From NCBI GenBank assembly GCA_051744245.1, contig JBNJCV010000015.1, positions 1-32,343 on the forward strand: a stretch of 32,343 nucleotides of DNA, written 5' to 3'. The stretch is from M55B165 sp051744245 (GTDB taxonomy: Bacteria; Actinomycetota; Humimicrobiia; Humimicrobiales; Humimicrobiaceae). Position numbers and translations under genes: made by a program. The notes beneath the pieces are model-generated. The model was not told the DNA's origin, ran no database searches, and was given only the letters and a program-made list of their open reading frames with translations. Below are positions 1-8,087 of the stretch, in pieces (the stretch's first letter is position 1; each line of letters begins with the position of its first letter).

Positions 1-100
1 GCTTATAGCTCCTATTGCCATGGAAGAGGGCTTAAGGTTTGCTATCCGTGAAGGTGGCAGGACTATTGGCGCCGGCAGTATTACAAAGATAATAGAGTAG
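1..100 (+). CDS. tuf: Elongation factor Tu, C-terminal end (partial)
   Basis: The window opens inside a reading frame (codons from base 2) that encodes the last 32 residues of EF-Tu, ending with the family's C-terminal signature FAIREGGRTIGAGSITKI. EF-Tu is the GTPase that carries aminoacyl-tRNA to the ribosome; this piece is from domain 3. Only the 3' end is present, cut by the window edge. It lies 20 bases before rpsJ, the usual str-S10 junction, so the two are probably cotranscribed. Confidence 0.95.
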   Translation, partial: LIAPIAMEEGLRFAIREGGRTIGAGSITKIIE

Positions 101-120
101 TTGATTAGGAGGAAATATAG

Positions 121-441
121 GTGGTTGCTGCAAAATTAGGCCAAAAAATTAGAATAAAATTGAAAGCTTATGATCATGAAATAATTGATAAGTCGGCTAA
201 AAAGATAGTGGAAACAGCGGAGAATTCTGGGGCAAAGGTTTCAGGCCCTGTCCCGTTACCGACAAGGAAGAATGTTTACTGCTTGATACGATCTCCGCAT
301 GCAGATAAAGACTCAAGGGAACATTTTGAAATAAGGGTCCATAAAAGGTTGATAGATATATTGGAGCCGACCCCAAAGACGGTAGACTTGCTAATGAGGT
401 TAAGCTTGCCGGCTGGTGTTGATATTGAAATTAAATCGTAA
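121..441 (+). CDS. rpsJ: 30S ribosomal protein S10
   Basis: S10 is a small-subunit head protein and also the NusE antitermination factor. The 106-residue product is the normal length and shows the family core GPVPLPTRKNVYCLIRSPH followed by a conserved basic stretch ending VHKRLIDI. The start is GTG at 121, preceded by AGGAGG around 107-112 with normal spacing. It is the first gene of the S10 cluster. A promoter-like sequence follows it before rplC, so it may be expressed partly apart from the genes downstream. Confidence 0.97.
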   Translation: MVAAKLGQKIRIKLKAYDHEIIDKSAKKIVETAENSGAKVSGPVPLPTRKNVYCLIRSPHADKDSREHFEIRVHKRLIDILEPTPKTVDLLMRLSLPAGVDIEIKS

Positions 442-443
442 GG

Positions 444-471
444 TTGAAAAAAATAAATAATCAAGTATAAT
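444..471 (+). promoter_or_regulatory. Candidate internal promoter between rpsJ and rplC
   Basis: A TTGAAA hexamer (444-449) and a perfect TATAAT (466-471) are separated by 16 bases, in the 61-base rpsJ-rplC gap. This gap is longer than most others in the cluster. The predicted start near 478 lies just before the rplC ribosome-binding site. AT-rich DNA gives such matches by chance, so confidence is moderate. Confidence 0.45.
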
Positions 472-502
472 AACTACTTTTTGTAAAGGTGAAGTGGTAA
501 AA

Positions 503-1135
503 ATGGTAGACGCAATATATGGAATAAAGGTAGGTACAACCCAGGTGTTCAGGGAAAAAGGAGAAGCTGTTTATGTGACAGCAATTAAGGCTGAGCCCTG
601 TGTTGTGGTTCAAGTAAAAAATAAAGAAAATGAAGGCTATGATGCCCTTAAGGTTGGTTTCGGCTCTGTAAAGGAGAAGAATGCCAATAAGCCGAAAACA
701 GGAGAATTTAAAAAGGTAAAATCCGAGCCTAAAAGGTATTTGAAGGAGATTAAAGTTGACCCAAAAGATACTGAGCTGAGTCCCGGTGATAATATAGATG
801 CAGGCATTTTTAAGGTTGGCGATAAAATAAAGATTAGCGGAAAGAGCAAAGGAAAGGGTTTCAGCGGCGTTATAAAGAGGCATAACTTCCACAGGGGGAG
901 AATGTCACACGGTTCCCATGCTCACAGGATTCCAGGGGCAGTTGGTATGTGCGCTACTCCGTCCAAGATACTGAAGGGCAAGAAAATGCCCGGAAGGATG
1001 GGAAACCAAAAGACAACCATAAAGGGTTCAGAGGTAGTGGATATTATTGAAGATCAGAACCTTATATTGGTAAAGGGAAGCGTTCCTGGGGCTAAGGGAA
1101 ATATTGTTTATTTGGAAAAAGAGAATCCGAAGTAA
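503..1135 (+). CDS. rplC: 50S ribosomal protein L3
   Basis: L3 is an early-assembly large-subunit protein whose loop reaches toward the peptidyl transferase centre. The product is 210 residues. The hallmark motif HRGRMSHGSHAHRIPGAVG is present, followed by GRMGNQ. An in-frame GTG at 494 is also possible, but it lies only a couple of bases from the AAGGTGA ribosome-binding site (485-491). ATG at 503 has normal spacing and gives the typical MVDAIYGIKVGTTQVF start. rplD follows after 19 bases. Confidence 0.97.
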   Translation: MVDAIYGIKVGTTQVFREKGEAVYVTAIKAEPCVVVQVKNKENEGYDALKVGFGSVKEKNANKPKTGEFKKVKSEPKRYLKEIKVDPKDTELSPGDNIDAGIFKVGDKIKISGKSKGKGFSGVIKRHNFHRGRMSHGSHAHRIPGAVGMCATPSKILKGKKMPGRMGNQKTTIKGSEVVDIIEDQNLILVKGSVPGAKGNIVYLEKENPK

Positions 1136-1154
1136 AATTTATTAGGAGAGAATA

Positions 1155-1793
1155 ATGGCTAGTTTGAATATAGTGGATATAGAAGGAAAAAAAATAGAAA
1201 AATTAAATATATCAGATGAAATGATTAACCAGGATATCAACAATGAGATTCTGTACCAGGAAGTAAGAAGGTATCTTGCGAGCAGAAGAGCAGGCACCCA
1301 TAGCACCAAGGAAAGAAGTGAAGTAAGAGGTGGGGGAAGAAAGCCCTGGAGGCAGAAGGGGACAGGCAATGCAAGGGCAGGCTCCATACGTTCGCCTATA
1401 TGGAAAGGCGGAGGAGTAGTATTTGGTCCTAAGCCTAGGGATCATTCTTTTAAGTTAAACAAGAAAGTGATAAGAAAATCAAAGCTTATTGCTTTGTCAG
1501 ATAAATTTAAAGAGGGAAAAATTATAGTTTTAGATAATTTAAATTTTAAGAGCCCAAAAACAAAGAATGCTAGCAAAATTTTGGATAAATTAGAATTAGA
1601 TAGTGCGAAGGTGCTTTTAGTACTGGTAGATGATAGCGGAAATGAAGCAAAGTCTTTTAGGAATATCCAAAATATAGAAGTTATAAATGCAAAGGCTGTT
1701 AATGCTTATTTTATGCTGCTGGCTGATTATTTGTTGTTTACAAAGGATTCGTTAACAGAATTAATGGAGAGGTTGGCTAATGAAAGATCCTAG
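1155..1793 (+). CDS. rplD: 50S ribosomal protein L4
   Basis: L4 binds 23S rRNA and has an extended loop lining the exit tunnel. In some bacteria it also represses its own S10 operon. The 212-residue product has the conserved tunnel-loop sequence GGGRKPWRQKGTGNARAGSI and the WKGGGVVFGPKPRD block. Start ATG 1155 follows TTAGGAGAG. Its last 14 bases overlap the start of rplW, which suggests translational coupling. Confidence 0.97.
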   Translation: MASLNIVDIEGKKIEKLNISDEMINQDINNEILYQEVRRYLASRRAGTHSTKERSEVRGGGRKPWRQKGTGNARAGSIRSPIWKGGGVVFGPKPRDHSFKLNKKVIRKSKLIALSDKFKEGKIIVLDNLNFKSPKTKNASKILDKLELDSAKVLLVLVDDSGNEAKSFRNIQNIEVINAKAVNAYFMLLADYLLFTKDSLTELMERLANERS

Positions 1794-2067
1794 GGATATA
1801 ATACTTTCCCCCGTGGTATCTGAAAAAAGTTATGGGGGAGTAGAGGATAACAGGTATACTTTTTTTGTTGATATCAGGTCTAAAAAGACTGAGATAAAAA
1901 AGGCAATAGAGGAAATATTTAATGTTAAAGTGTTAAAAATTAGCACTTTAAATATAAAGCCCAAACCTAAAAATTTAGGAAGGTCGAGGGGCAAGAGCTC
2001 GAAAAAGAAGAAAGCTATTGTAACTTTAAGGGAAAAGGATAAGATAGACTTTTTTGAAACAGTTTAG
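1780..2067 (+). CDS. rplW: 50S ribosomal protein L23
   Basis: L23 sits at the tunnel exit and docks trigger factor and the signal recognition particle. The product is 95 residues, the usual size, beginning MKDPRDIILSPVVSEKS and carrying the conserved EIKKAIEEIFNVKV segment. It begins inside the rplD gene (14-base overlap), with its ribosome-binding site GGAGAGG in the rplD coding sequence. rplB follows after 17 bases. Confidence 0.96.
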   Translation: MKDPRDIILSPVVSEKSYGGVEDNRYTFFVDIRSKKTEIKKAIEEIFNVKVLKISTLNIKPKPKNLGRSRGKSSKKKKAIVTLREKDKIDFFETV

Positions 2068-2084
2068 TTTTGGAGGTAATTAAG

Positions 2085-2912
2085 TTGGCTTTAAAAAAAT
2101 ATAAAGCAAATACGCCTGGAAGAAGGTTTGCAACAGTTTCAGATAATTCAGGCTTGGATAAAAAAAGACCGGAAAAATCTTTGACTGTGCCGTTAAAGAA
2201 GAAGGCTGGAAGGAATACGTATGGCAGGATTACCAGAAGGCATAGCGGTGGCGGCCATAAGAGGATGTATAGGATTATAGATTTTCAAAGGGATAAAGAT
2301 GGAATACCTGCAAAGGTTATAGCCATTGAATATGACCCAAACAGGAGCGCAAGGATAGCCCTTTTAAGATATGCTGATGGAGAAAAAAGATATATTATAG
2401 CTCCAAGGAAATTAGAAAAAGGGGACACTGTTATGTCTGGGGAGAAGGCTGATATAAAGCCTGGAAACAGTATTCCATTAGATAAAATACCTATTGGGAG
2501 CATAATACATAATATTGAGCTTAAAGCTGGGAAAGGTGCTGAATTAGTAAGGTCTGCGGGAGGTTCTGCCCAGCTGTTAGCGAAGGAAGAAGGTTATGCC
2601 AATATAAAGCTCCCCTCTGGTGAGGTAAGGCTGGTTAAGCTGAATTGTAAGGCCACGGTTGGTCAGATTGGAAATATGGACCATGAAATATTGAGTCTGG
2701 GAAAAGCTGGCAGAAAAAGATGGTTAGGTGTTAGGCCTTCTGTAAGGGGTACAGCAATGAACCCCATTGATCATCCTCATGGGGGTGGCGAAGGTAAAAA
2801 TAAGAGTGCCGGCAGGGACCCGGTATCCCCTTGGGGCACGCCTACAATTGGATATAGGACCAGAAAGAAAAATAAAGATACCGATAAATATATAGTGAAG
2901 AGAAGAAAATAG
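2085..2912 (+). CDS. rplB: 50S ribosomal protein L2
   Basis: L2 is a core large-subunit protein needed for subunit association and peptidyl transfer. The product is 275 residues, the standard length. Conserved blocks include GRNTYGRITRRHSGGGHKR and, near the C-terminus, VRGTAMNPIDHPHGGGEG with the functionally important His in the HGGGEG motif. The chosen start is TTG at 2085, correctly spaced after TGGAGGT (2071-2077). An upstream in-frame TTG at 2070 would lie within that site. Confidence 0.97.
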   Translation: MALKKYKANTPGRRFATVSDNSGLDKKRPEKSLTVPLKKKAGRNTYGRITRRHSGGGHKRMYRIIDFQRDKDGIPAKVIAIEYDPNRSARIALLRYADGEKRYIIAPRKLEKGDTVMSGEKADIKPGNSIPLDKIPIGSIIHNIELKAGKGAELVRSAGGSAQLLAKEEGYANIKLPSGEVRLVKLNCKATVGQIGNMDHEILSLGKAGRKRWLGVRPSVRGTAMNPIDHPHGGGEGKNKSAGRDPVSPWGTPTIGYRTRKKNKDTDKYIVKRRK

Positions 2913-2925
2913 AGGAGGAATTTAA

Positions 2926-3219
2926 ATGTCCAGGTCTTTAAAAAAGGGGCCTTTTATTGACTTAAAATTGTTTAGCAAAATTGAAGAGTTGAATGAAAAG
3001 GGTGAAAAGAAGATAGTAAAAACTTGGTCTCGCCGTTCAACCATTTTTCCTGAAATGGTTGGGCATACTATTGCGGTACATGACGGAAAGAGACATATAC
3101 CCATTTTCATCTCAGAGTCAATGGTGGGCCATAAGTTGGGAGAGTTTGCTCCAAGCAGGTCTATCAGGCCGCATGTTCATAAAGGAAAAAGCGAAAAAAT
3201 TGCTTCGGTAGAAGAATAG
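2926..3219 (+). CDS. rpsS: 30S ribosomal protein S19
   Basis: S19 is a head protein of the small subunit that pairs with S13 near the A-site tRNA. The 97-residue product begins MSRSLKKGPFID and contains the family motif TWSRRSTIFPEMVGHTIAVHDG and the end motif KLGEFAPSRSIRPH. ATG 2926 is preceded by GAGGAGG. It sits 13 bases after rplB and 24 bases before rplV, in the canonical S10 order. Confidence 0.97.
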   Translation: MSRSLKKGPFIDLKLFSKIEELNEKGEKKIVKTWSRRSTIFPEMVGHTIAVHDGKRHIPIFISESMVGHKLGEFAPSRSIRPHVHKGKSEKIASVEE

Positions 3220-3243
3220 TTAAAATGAAGAGGGGGTAAAAAG

Positions 3244-3612
3244 TTGGAAGCTAAAGCAGTTGAAAATTATATTAGAATATCGCCGAGAAAAATTAGGCTG
3301 GTTACTGAGCTGGTCAAAAATAAGAGGGTTGAAGATGCCATAAATATATTGAGTTTTACCCCTAAGAAGGGTGCAGAAATATTGAAAAAGGCTATAAACA
3401 GTGCTGCTGCAAATGCAGTAGAAAATCATGAAATGGAAGAAGAAGATTTATTTATAACAAAAATATTGGTGGGCGATGGGCCTACTTTAAAAAGATATAG
3501 GCCAAGAGCAAGAGGAAGAGCAACTATGATCAGAAAAAGGACCTCGAATATAAAAGTGTTTGTATCTGACGGTAAAGATGAGGAGGGAAAAGCAAATGGG
3601 CCAAAAAATTAA
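3244..3612 (+). CDS. rplV: 50S ribosomal protein L22
   Basis: L22 contributes a beta-hairpin to the peptide exit tunnel. The 122-residue product has the N-terminal block IRISPRKIRLVTELVKNKRV and the C-terminal loop segment GPTLKRYRPRARGRATMIRKR. Translation starts at TTG 3244 behind an AGAGGGGGT site. The last 17 bases overlap the rpsC start, another coupled pair in this compact cluster. Confidence 0.96.
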   Translation: MEAKAVENYIRISPRKIRLVTELVKNKRVEDAINILSFTPKKGAEILKKAINSAAANAVENHEMEEEDLFITKILVGDGPTLKRYRPRARGRATMIRKRTSNIKVFVSDGKDEEGKANGPKN

Positions 3613-4309
3613 TCCAAATGGCTTAAGAATAGGCATAAATAAGGGCTGGAAATCAAGGTGGTTTGCCACTAAAGATTATCCAAAACTTTTAGCTGAAGAC
3701 ATAAAAATTAGAGAAATAATAAATAGTCAGTTGGACAATGCAGGAATATCTTCTATAGAAATAGAAAGGACTGCAGAGGATGTAAAAGTGGATGTTCACA
3801 CTTCTAAGCCAGGGATAGTTATTGGCAGGAAGGGAAGTACTATAAATGATATCAGGAGCTTGATTGAGCAAGAAATAGATAAAAATATACAGCTAAATAT
3901 AGTGGAAATAAAGAAACCTGAGCTTATTGCAAAATTAGTAGCAGAGGGAATTGCTTCCCAGCTTATCGGAAGAGTAAGCTTTAGGCGGGCAATGAAAAAA
4001 GCTGTTTCATTAGCTACAAGAGCTGGAGCCAAGGGCATTAAAGTACAATGTTCCGGAAGGCTGGGCGGTGCTGAAATGGCAAGGACTGAGTGGTACAGAG
4101 AAGGAAGAGTGCCTCTGCATACATTAAGAGCTGATATAGATTACGGATTTGCAGAAGCAAATACTACTTTTGGAAAAATTGGAGTAAAGGTTTGGATATA
4201 TTTGGGAGACAGGATTTTGGATAAAGAAGAAATTGCTGAAGAAAAGAAAAAGATGAAAGAGTCTGCTGACTCTAAAGAGGATAAGCAGGAAGGAAAAGTT
4301 TCAAGTTAG
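3596..4309 (+). CDS. rpsC: 30S ribosomal protein S3
   Basis: S3 forms part of the mRNA entry channel. From ATG 3596 the product is 237 residues and begins MGQKINPNGLRIGINKGW, the usual family N-terminus. The open frame extends further upstream, but AGGAGGG just before 3596 fixes the start. A KH domain with the PGIVIGRKGSTI loop lies near residues 60-75. The C-terminal half contains QCSGRLGGAEMARTEWYREG. The tail is charged and Lys/Glu-rich. Confidence 0.96.
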   Translation: MGQKINPNGLRIGINKGWKSRWFATKDYPKLLAEDIKIREIINSQLDNAGISSIEIERTAEDVKVDVHTSKPGIVIGRKGSTINDIRSLIEQEIDKNIQLNIVEIKKPELIAKLVAEGIASQLIGRVSFRRAMKKAVSLATRAGAKGIKVQCSGRLGGAEMARTEWYREGRVPLHTLRADIDYGFAEANTTFGKIGVKVWIYLGDRILDKEEIAEEKKKMKESADSKEDKQEGKVSS

Positions 4310-4319
4310 GAGTTTTATT

Positions 4320-4730
4320 ATGCCAATGTTAATGCCTAAAAGGTTAAAACATAGAAAAGTACATAGAGGTAGAATGAAGGGAATTGCCAAGGGTGGCTTA
4401 AAGCTTTCTTTTGGCGAATATGGCCTTCAAGCCATTGAGCCTGGATGGATTACTTCCAGGCAGATTGAAGCTGCAAGGATAGCATTGACCAGGTTTATAA
4501 AAAGGGGTGGAAAAGTATGGATAAATATTTTTCCCCATAAACCGGTAACCAAACAGCCCGCTGAGACAAGAATGGGTGGAGGTAAAGGTATACCTGAGCA
4601 GTGGGTTGCAGTTGTAAAACCCGGAAAGATCATGTTTGAACTTTCAGGGGTTAGTGAAAATATAGCCCATGAGGCTATTAGTTTAGCTGCAAATAAATTG
4701 CCCATAAAGGCTAAATTTATAAAGGAATAA
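4320..4730 (+). CDS. rplP: 50S ribosomal protein L16
   Basis: L16 helps place tRNA in the A and P sites of the large subunit. The 136-residue product shows KRLKHRKVHRGRMKG, the central RIALTRFIKRGGKVWI and the MGGGKG motif. ATG 4320 is 7 bases after AGGAG (4308-4312). A second ATG at 4326 would also give a family-like start but is less well spaced. It follows rpsC by 10 bases. Confidence 0.96.
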   Translation: MPMLMPKRLKHRKVHRGRMKGIAKGGLKLSFGEYGLQAIEPGWITSRQIEAARIALTRFIKRGGKVWINIFPHKPVTKQPAETRMGGGKGIPEQWVAVVKPGKIMFELSGVSENIAHEAISLAANKLPIKAKFIKE

Positions 4731-4743
4731 TTTGGTGGTTATC

Positions 4744-4944
4744 ATGAGAACAAGTGAATTGAGGGAACAGACAATTGAAGAATTGCAAAACAGGCTGGAA
4801 GAGCTTAAGAAAAGTATTTTTAATATAAGGTTTCAGAAGGCAACTGGCCAGTTGGAGAATCCTATGAGGATCCGTAATTTGAAAAAAGAAGTTGCTGTGA
4901 TAAAAACTTTGATCCGTGAAAAGCAGCTAGGAATAAATCAGTAA
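4744..4944 (+). CDS. rpmC: 50S ribosomal protein L29
   Basis: L29 is a small helical protein near the tunnel exit, next to L23. The 66-residue product reads MRTSELREQTIEELQNRLEE at its start and carries the ENPMRIRNLKKEVAVIKT motif typical of the family. ATG 4744 is preferred over the upstream in-frame TTG (4732) and GTG because a GGTGG site lies five bases before it. Confidence 0.93.
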   Translation: MRTSELREQTIEELQNRLEELKKSIFNIRFQKATGQLENPMRIRNLKKEVAVIKTLIREKQLGINQ

Positions 4945-4954
4945 GGGGGTTTTG

Positions 4955-5209
4955 TTGGAAACAGGAAAGAGAAAAGAAAGGGTAGGTACAGTAGTTAGCG
5001 ATAAAATGAACAAGACGGCGGTAATTGAAGTGGCCTCATTTTATAAGCACCCTTTGTATAAGAAAACATTGAAGAAATTTAAGAAATACAAGGTAGATGA
5101 TCCTGAAAATAAGTGCAATATTGGAGATAAGATTAGGATTATTGAAACTAGGCCTCTTAGTAAAACTAAGAGATGGCGGCTACTTGAAATATTAAGGAAA
5201 GCTGAGTAG
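4955..5209 (+). CDS. rpsQ: 30S ribosomal protein S17
   Basis: S17 is a primary 16S rRNA-binding protein of the small-subunit body. The product is 84 residues with RVGTVVSDKMNKTAVIEV at the start and KTKRWRLLEIL near the end, both typical. Two tandem TTG codons occur at 4952 and 4955. The second is the more likely start because the AAGGGGGT site (4943-4950) is too close to the first. Confidence 0.94.
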   Translation: METGKRKERVGTVVSDKMNKTAVIEVASFYKHPLYKKTLKKFKKYKVDDPENKCNIGDKIRIIETRPLSKTKRWRLLEILRKAE

Positions 5210-5225
5210 AAGAAGGGTATCTAAA

Positions 5226-5594
5226 ATGATTCAAGCAGAGAGTAAAGTAAAAGTGGCAGATAATACAGGGGCCAGGCAGATAGTATGCGTAAAGGTTCTT
5301 GGGGGCTCCAGAAGGAGATATGCAAGAATTGGAGATGTATTTGTGGGTACTGTATATGATGCTGCTCCCGGGGGTGTAGTTAAAAAAAGTGAAATAGTCA
5401 AAGCAGTACTGGTTAGATCAAAGAAAAGCTATAGGAGGAAAGACGGATCTAATATCAGGTTTGATGAAAATGCTGCTGTAATTATTGACAATCAGAATAA
5501 TCCCAGGGGCACCAGGATATTTGGACCTGTAGCCCGTGAATTAAGGGAAAAAAATTTTATGAAAATTATCTCTTTATCGCCAGAGGTTATTTAG
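5226..5594 (+). CDS. rplN: 50S ribosomal protein L14
   Basis: L14 lies at the subunit interface and contacts L19 and 16S rRNA. The 122-residue length is exactly that of most bacterial L14. It begins MIQAESKVKVADNTGAR and contains the KVLGGSRRRYARIGDV and DNQNNPRGTRIFGPVAREL blocks. ATG 5226 follows a GAAGGGTA ribosome-binding site. It opens the spc-like part of the cluster, 16 bases before rplX. Confidence 0.97.
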   Translation: MIQAESKVKVADNTGARQIVCVKVLGGSRRRYARIGDVFVGTVYDAAPGGVVKKSEIVKAVLVRSKKSYRRKDGSNIRFDENAAVIIDNQNNPRGTRIFGPVARELREKNFMKIISLSPEVI

Positions 5595-5610
5595 ATTAGG
5601 AGTTGAATAA

Positions 5611-5922
5611 ATGCTAAAGGTAAAAAAGAATGACAGGGTGAAAATAATACAGGGAAAAGATAGGGGAAAAACAGGTAAGGTTTTAAGGATTGATAATAAA
5701 AATATGAGATTGTTTGTAGAAGGTATAAATATAGTTAACAAGCATACCAGGCAGAAGGGCCAGAATGAGCCTGGGGGCATTATAAAAAAGGAAGGGCCTA
5801 TTGATCTCTCTAATGTTAAGCTGGTTTGCCCGCAGTGCGGAAAAGATACCAGGGTAGGGATTGTAGTCCATGATTCTGGGCAGAAGGTTAGAATTTGTAA
5901 AAAATGTGGAGAGCAGATATAA
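5611..5922 (+). CDS. rplX: 50S ribosomal protein L24
   Basis: L24 is an assembly-initiator protein near the tunnel exit. The 103-residue product has the KOW motif KIIQGKDRGKTGKV at residues 11-24. The C-terminal half contains two CxxC pairs (C73/C76 and C96/C99), a zinc-ribbon-like feature found in many bacterial L24 proteins. ATG 5611 follows TTAGGAG. rplE follows after 22 bases. Confidence 0.95.
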   Translation: MLKVKKNDRVKIIQGKDRGKTGKVLRIDNKNMRLFVEGINIVNKHTRQKGQNEPGGIIKKEGPIDLSNVKLVCPQCGKDTRVGIVVHDSGQKVRICKKCGEQI

Positions 5923-5944
5923 AATGAGTGCTAAGGTGGTATTA

Positions 5945-6490
5945 ATGAAACCTAGATTAAAAGAGTTATATGCGAAAGAAATAGTAACTGCATTGGTAAA
6001 AGAGCATAATTACAAGAATATAATGGAAGTTCCCAAAATTGAAAAGATAAGCGTGAATATGGGTATTGGATCTGCTACAGAAAATATTAAAGAATTAGAA
6101 TCTGCAGCAGGGGATCTGGCTAAAATAACTGGCCAGAAGCCTATAATTACCAAGGCTAAAAAATCGATAGCAGGATTTAAAATAAGGGCTGGGGATTCTA
6201 TAGGTTGCAAGGTAACCTTGAGAGGAAATAGGATGTATGAATTTTTAGACAGGTTATTAAATGTTGCTTTGCCCAGGGTTAGGGACTTTAGAGGTCTTTC
6301 ACCTAAAAGCTTTGACGGAAACGGGAATTATACTATTGGAATAAGGGAACAATTGATTTTCCCTGAAATTGATTATGACAGTATATTAAGTGTTAAGGGC
6401 ATGAATATTACTATAAACACCACAGCTGAAAGTAATGGGGAAGCCTTAAGCTTACTTGAAAAATTTGGTTTTCCTTTTAGGAAACAATAG
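5945..6490 (+). CDS. rplE: 50S ribosomal protein L5
   Basis: L5 binds 5S rRNA in the central protuberance and contacts P-site tRNA. From ATG 5945 the product is 181 residues, the family's usual length, starting MKPRLKELYAKEIVTAL. It includes the IEKISVNMGIG block and RVRDFRGLSPKSFDGNGNY. AAGGTGGT (5933-5940) lies just before 5945. An in-frame ATG at 5924 with a GGAGAG site would add seven residues and cannot be excluded. Confidence 0.94.
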   Translation: MKPRLKELYAKEIVTALVKEHNYKNIMEVPKIEKISVNMGIGSATENIKELESAAGDLAKITGQKPIITKAKKSIAGFKIRAGDSIGCKVTLRGNRMYEFLDRLLNVALPRVRDFRGLSPKSFDGNGNYTIGIREQLIFPEIDYDSILSVKGMNITINTTAESNGEALSLLEKFGFPFRKQ

Positions 6491-6510
6491 ATTAATGGGA
6501 GGAATTTTTA

Positions 6511-6696
6511 GTGGCTAGGAAAGCTTTAATTGAAAAACAGAAAAAAGAGCCAAAATTTAGCACCAGAAAATACAATAGGTGTAACAGGTGCGGAAGAAGC
6601 AGAGGATATTACCGGAAATTTGGCTTGTGCAGAATTTGTTTAAGAGAATTGGCCCATGAAGGGAAAATTCCTGGGCTTACTAAGTCCAGTTGGTAG
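6511..6696 (+). CDS. rpsN: 30S ribosomal protein S14, zinc-binding type
   Basis: S14 is a small-subunit head protein. This is the short, zinc-containing (type Z, C+) form: 61 residues with CNRCG and CRICL motifs placing the four ligands at C24, C27, C40 and C43. It ends GKIPGLTKSSW as the family does. Translation starts at GTG 6511 after GGGAGGA. The zinc form implies dependence on zinc supply; a zinc-free paralogue is not in this window. Confidence 0.96.
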   Translation: MARKALIEKQKKEPKFSTRKYNRCNRCGRSRGYYRKFGLCRICLRELAHEGKIPGLTKSSW

Positions 6697-6712
6697 AAAA
6701 AAAGGAGGATTA

Positions 6713-7114
6713 ATGGCTGTTTCAGATCCGGTTGCTGATATGTTAACCAGGCTAAGAAATGCGAATAATGCAAAGCATGATTGGGTAGATATACCTTTTT
6801 CAAAGCTGAAGTTAGAGATTGCAAAAATTTTAGATGAAGAAGGTTATGTGCGTAGTCTTGAAACCCGAAAACTTGATAACAATATTGAAGTTATACGGGT
6901 TTACCTTAAATATAATGAAGAAGGCATTAGCCCGATAAATGGAGTAAAAAGGGTTAGCAAGCCTGGCAAAAGAGTTTATAAAGATAAAGATAATATTCCG
7001 AAAGTGCTTGGCGGTTTGGGTGCTGCTATTCTTTCAACTTCCCGGGGCTTGATGGCTGGAAACACAGCTGAAAAGGAAGGCGTTGGGGGAGAAGTGCTTT
7101 GTTATATTTGGTAG
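6713..7114 (+). CDS. rpsH: 30S ribosomal protein S8
   Basis: S8 binds the central domain of 16S rRNA and in E. coli represses the spc operon. The 133-residue product starts MAVSDPVADMLTRLRNANNA and ends with the conserved STSRGLMAGNTAEKEGVGGE and VLCYIW. The open frame extends upstream into rpsN, but AAAGGAGG just before ATG 6713 and the family N-terminus fix the start. Confidence 0.97.
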   Translation: MAVSDPVADMLTRLRNANNAKHDWVDIPFSKLKLEIAKILDEEGYVRSLETRKLDNNIEVIRVYLKYNEEGISPINGVKRVSKPGKRVYKDKDNIPKVLGGLGAAILSTSRGLMAGNTAEKEGVGGEVLCYIW

Positions 7115-7132
7115 AAAGTGAGGTTGGTTAGA

Positions 7133-7690
7133 TTGTCTAGGATAGGTAAAAAACCCATTTCTTTACCGGATGGGGTTGATGCAAAAATAGAAAAAGATAA
7201 AGTAACTGTTAAGGGAAAATTAGGGGAATTATCCCTTGATATTGATCCTGGCATAAAAGTTGAAAACAAGGATAATAATTTGATTGTTAGACCAGTGGGC
7301 AATACCAATGGCTTAAGGGCAAAATACGGGCTTTACAGGAGCCTGTTAAATAATTTAGTAGTTGGGGTAAGCAAGGGTTTCAGTAAAACCCTAAAGATTG
7401 TGGGGGTTGGTTATAAGGCTGGCGTAAAAGGAGATAACCTGGAACTAAATGTAGGCTATTCTAACCCTGTTGTATTTAAGAAGATGCCAGGTATTGATTT
7501 TGAAACCCCTGACAATAATACAATTATTGTCAAAGGAATAGATAAGCAGCTTGTGGGGAAAATTGCTGCTGATATAAGGGAAGTAAGAAAACCGGAGCCC
7601 TATAAGGGTAAAGGCATAAGATATGAAGGTGAATATGTTAGAAGAAAAGTTGGAAAAGCTGCTATTACTGCGGCAGGAGTAGGTAAATAG
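7133..7690 (+). CDS. rplF: 50S ribosomal protein L6
   Basis: L6 lies near the factor-binding site of the large subunit and has two similar alpha/beta domains. The 185-residue product starts MSRIGKKPISLPDGV, the typical beginning, and ends with RKPEPYKGKGIRYEGEYVRR, the family signature. The start is TTG 7133. A further in-frame start codon at 7118 would add five residues of non-family sequence and overlap the GAGG ribosome-binding site. Confidence 0.96.
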   Translation: MSRIGKKPISLPDGVDAKIEKDKVTVKGKLGELSLDIDPGIKVENKDNNLIVRPVGNTNGLRAKYGLYRSLLNNLVVGVSKGFSKTLKIVGVGYKAGVKGDNLELNVGYSNPVVFKKMPGIDFETPDNNTIIVKGIDKQLVGKIAADIREVRKPEPYKGKGIRYEGEYVRRKVGKAAITAAGVGK

Positions 7691-7700
7691 GGGAGTATTT

Positions 7701-8063
7701 ATGAAGACAAAAATTGAAAAAAAAGATAAAGGATTAAGAAGGAAACTAAGGTCAAAGCATAAGATTAAATATAAATCAGAACGTCCCAGGCTTTGTGTCT
7801 ATAGGAGCAATAAACATATTTATGGTCAGATTATTGATGATTTTACCGGGGATACTATAGTTGGCATTTCAAGCAAGAGTATTACACCCAAGGCAGAGGA
7901 TAAAGGGAAAATAGACATAAGCTTTAGGGCCGGAGAAAAATTGGCCGAAATTGCAAAAAAGAAAAAAATAACAGAAGTTGCTTTTGATAAGAATAAGTTT
8001 AAATATCATGGCAGGGTAAAAGCACTTGCAGATGGTGCACGAAAAGGCGGATTGAAATTTTAA
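7701..8063 (+). CDS. rplR: 50S ribosomal protein L18
   Basis: L18 binds 5S rRNA together with L5. The 120-residue product carries RPRLCVYRSNKHIYGQIIDD and the end motif DKNKFKYHGRVKALADGARKGGL, both characteristic. ATG 7701 follows the ribosome-binding site GGGGAG at the end of rplF, 10 bases away. The N-terminal 25 residues are highly basic, as expected for the rRNA-binding tail. Confidence 0.96.
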   Translation: MKTKIEKKDKGLRRKLRSKHKIKYKSERPRLCVYRSNKHIYGQIIDDFTGDTIVGISSKSITPKAEDKGKIDISFRAGEKLAEIAKKKKITEVAFDKNKFKYHGRVKALADGARKGGLKF

Positions 8064-8087
8064 CAGAGCTTACAAGGAGGAGATTTA

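Noticed and set aside
461..892. Antisense open frame of 143 codons across rplC, and many similar ones across the ribosomal genes.
   Set aside because: They are mirror frames of well-conserved genes, with no start signals or family motifs.
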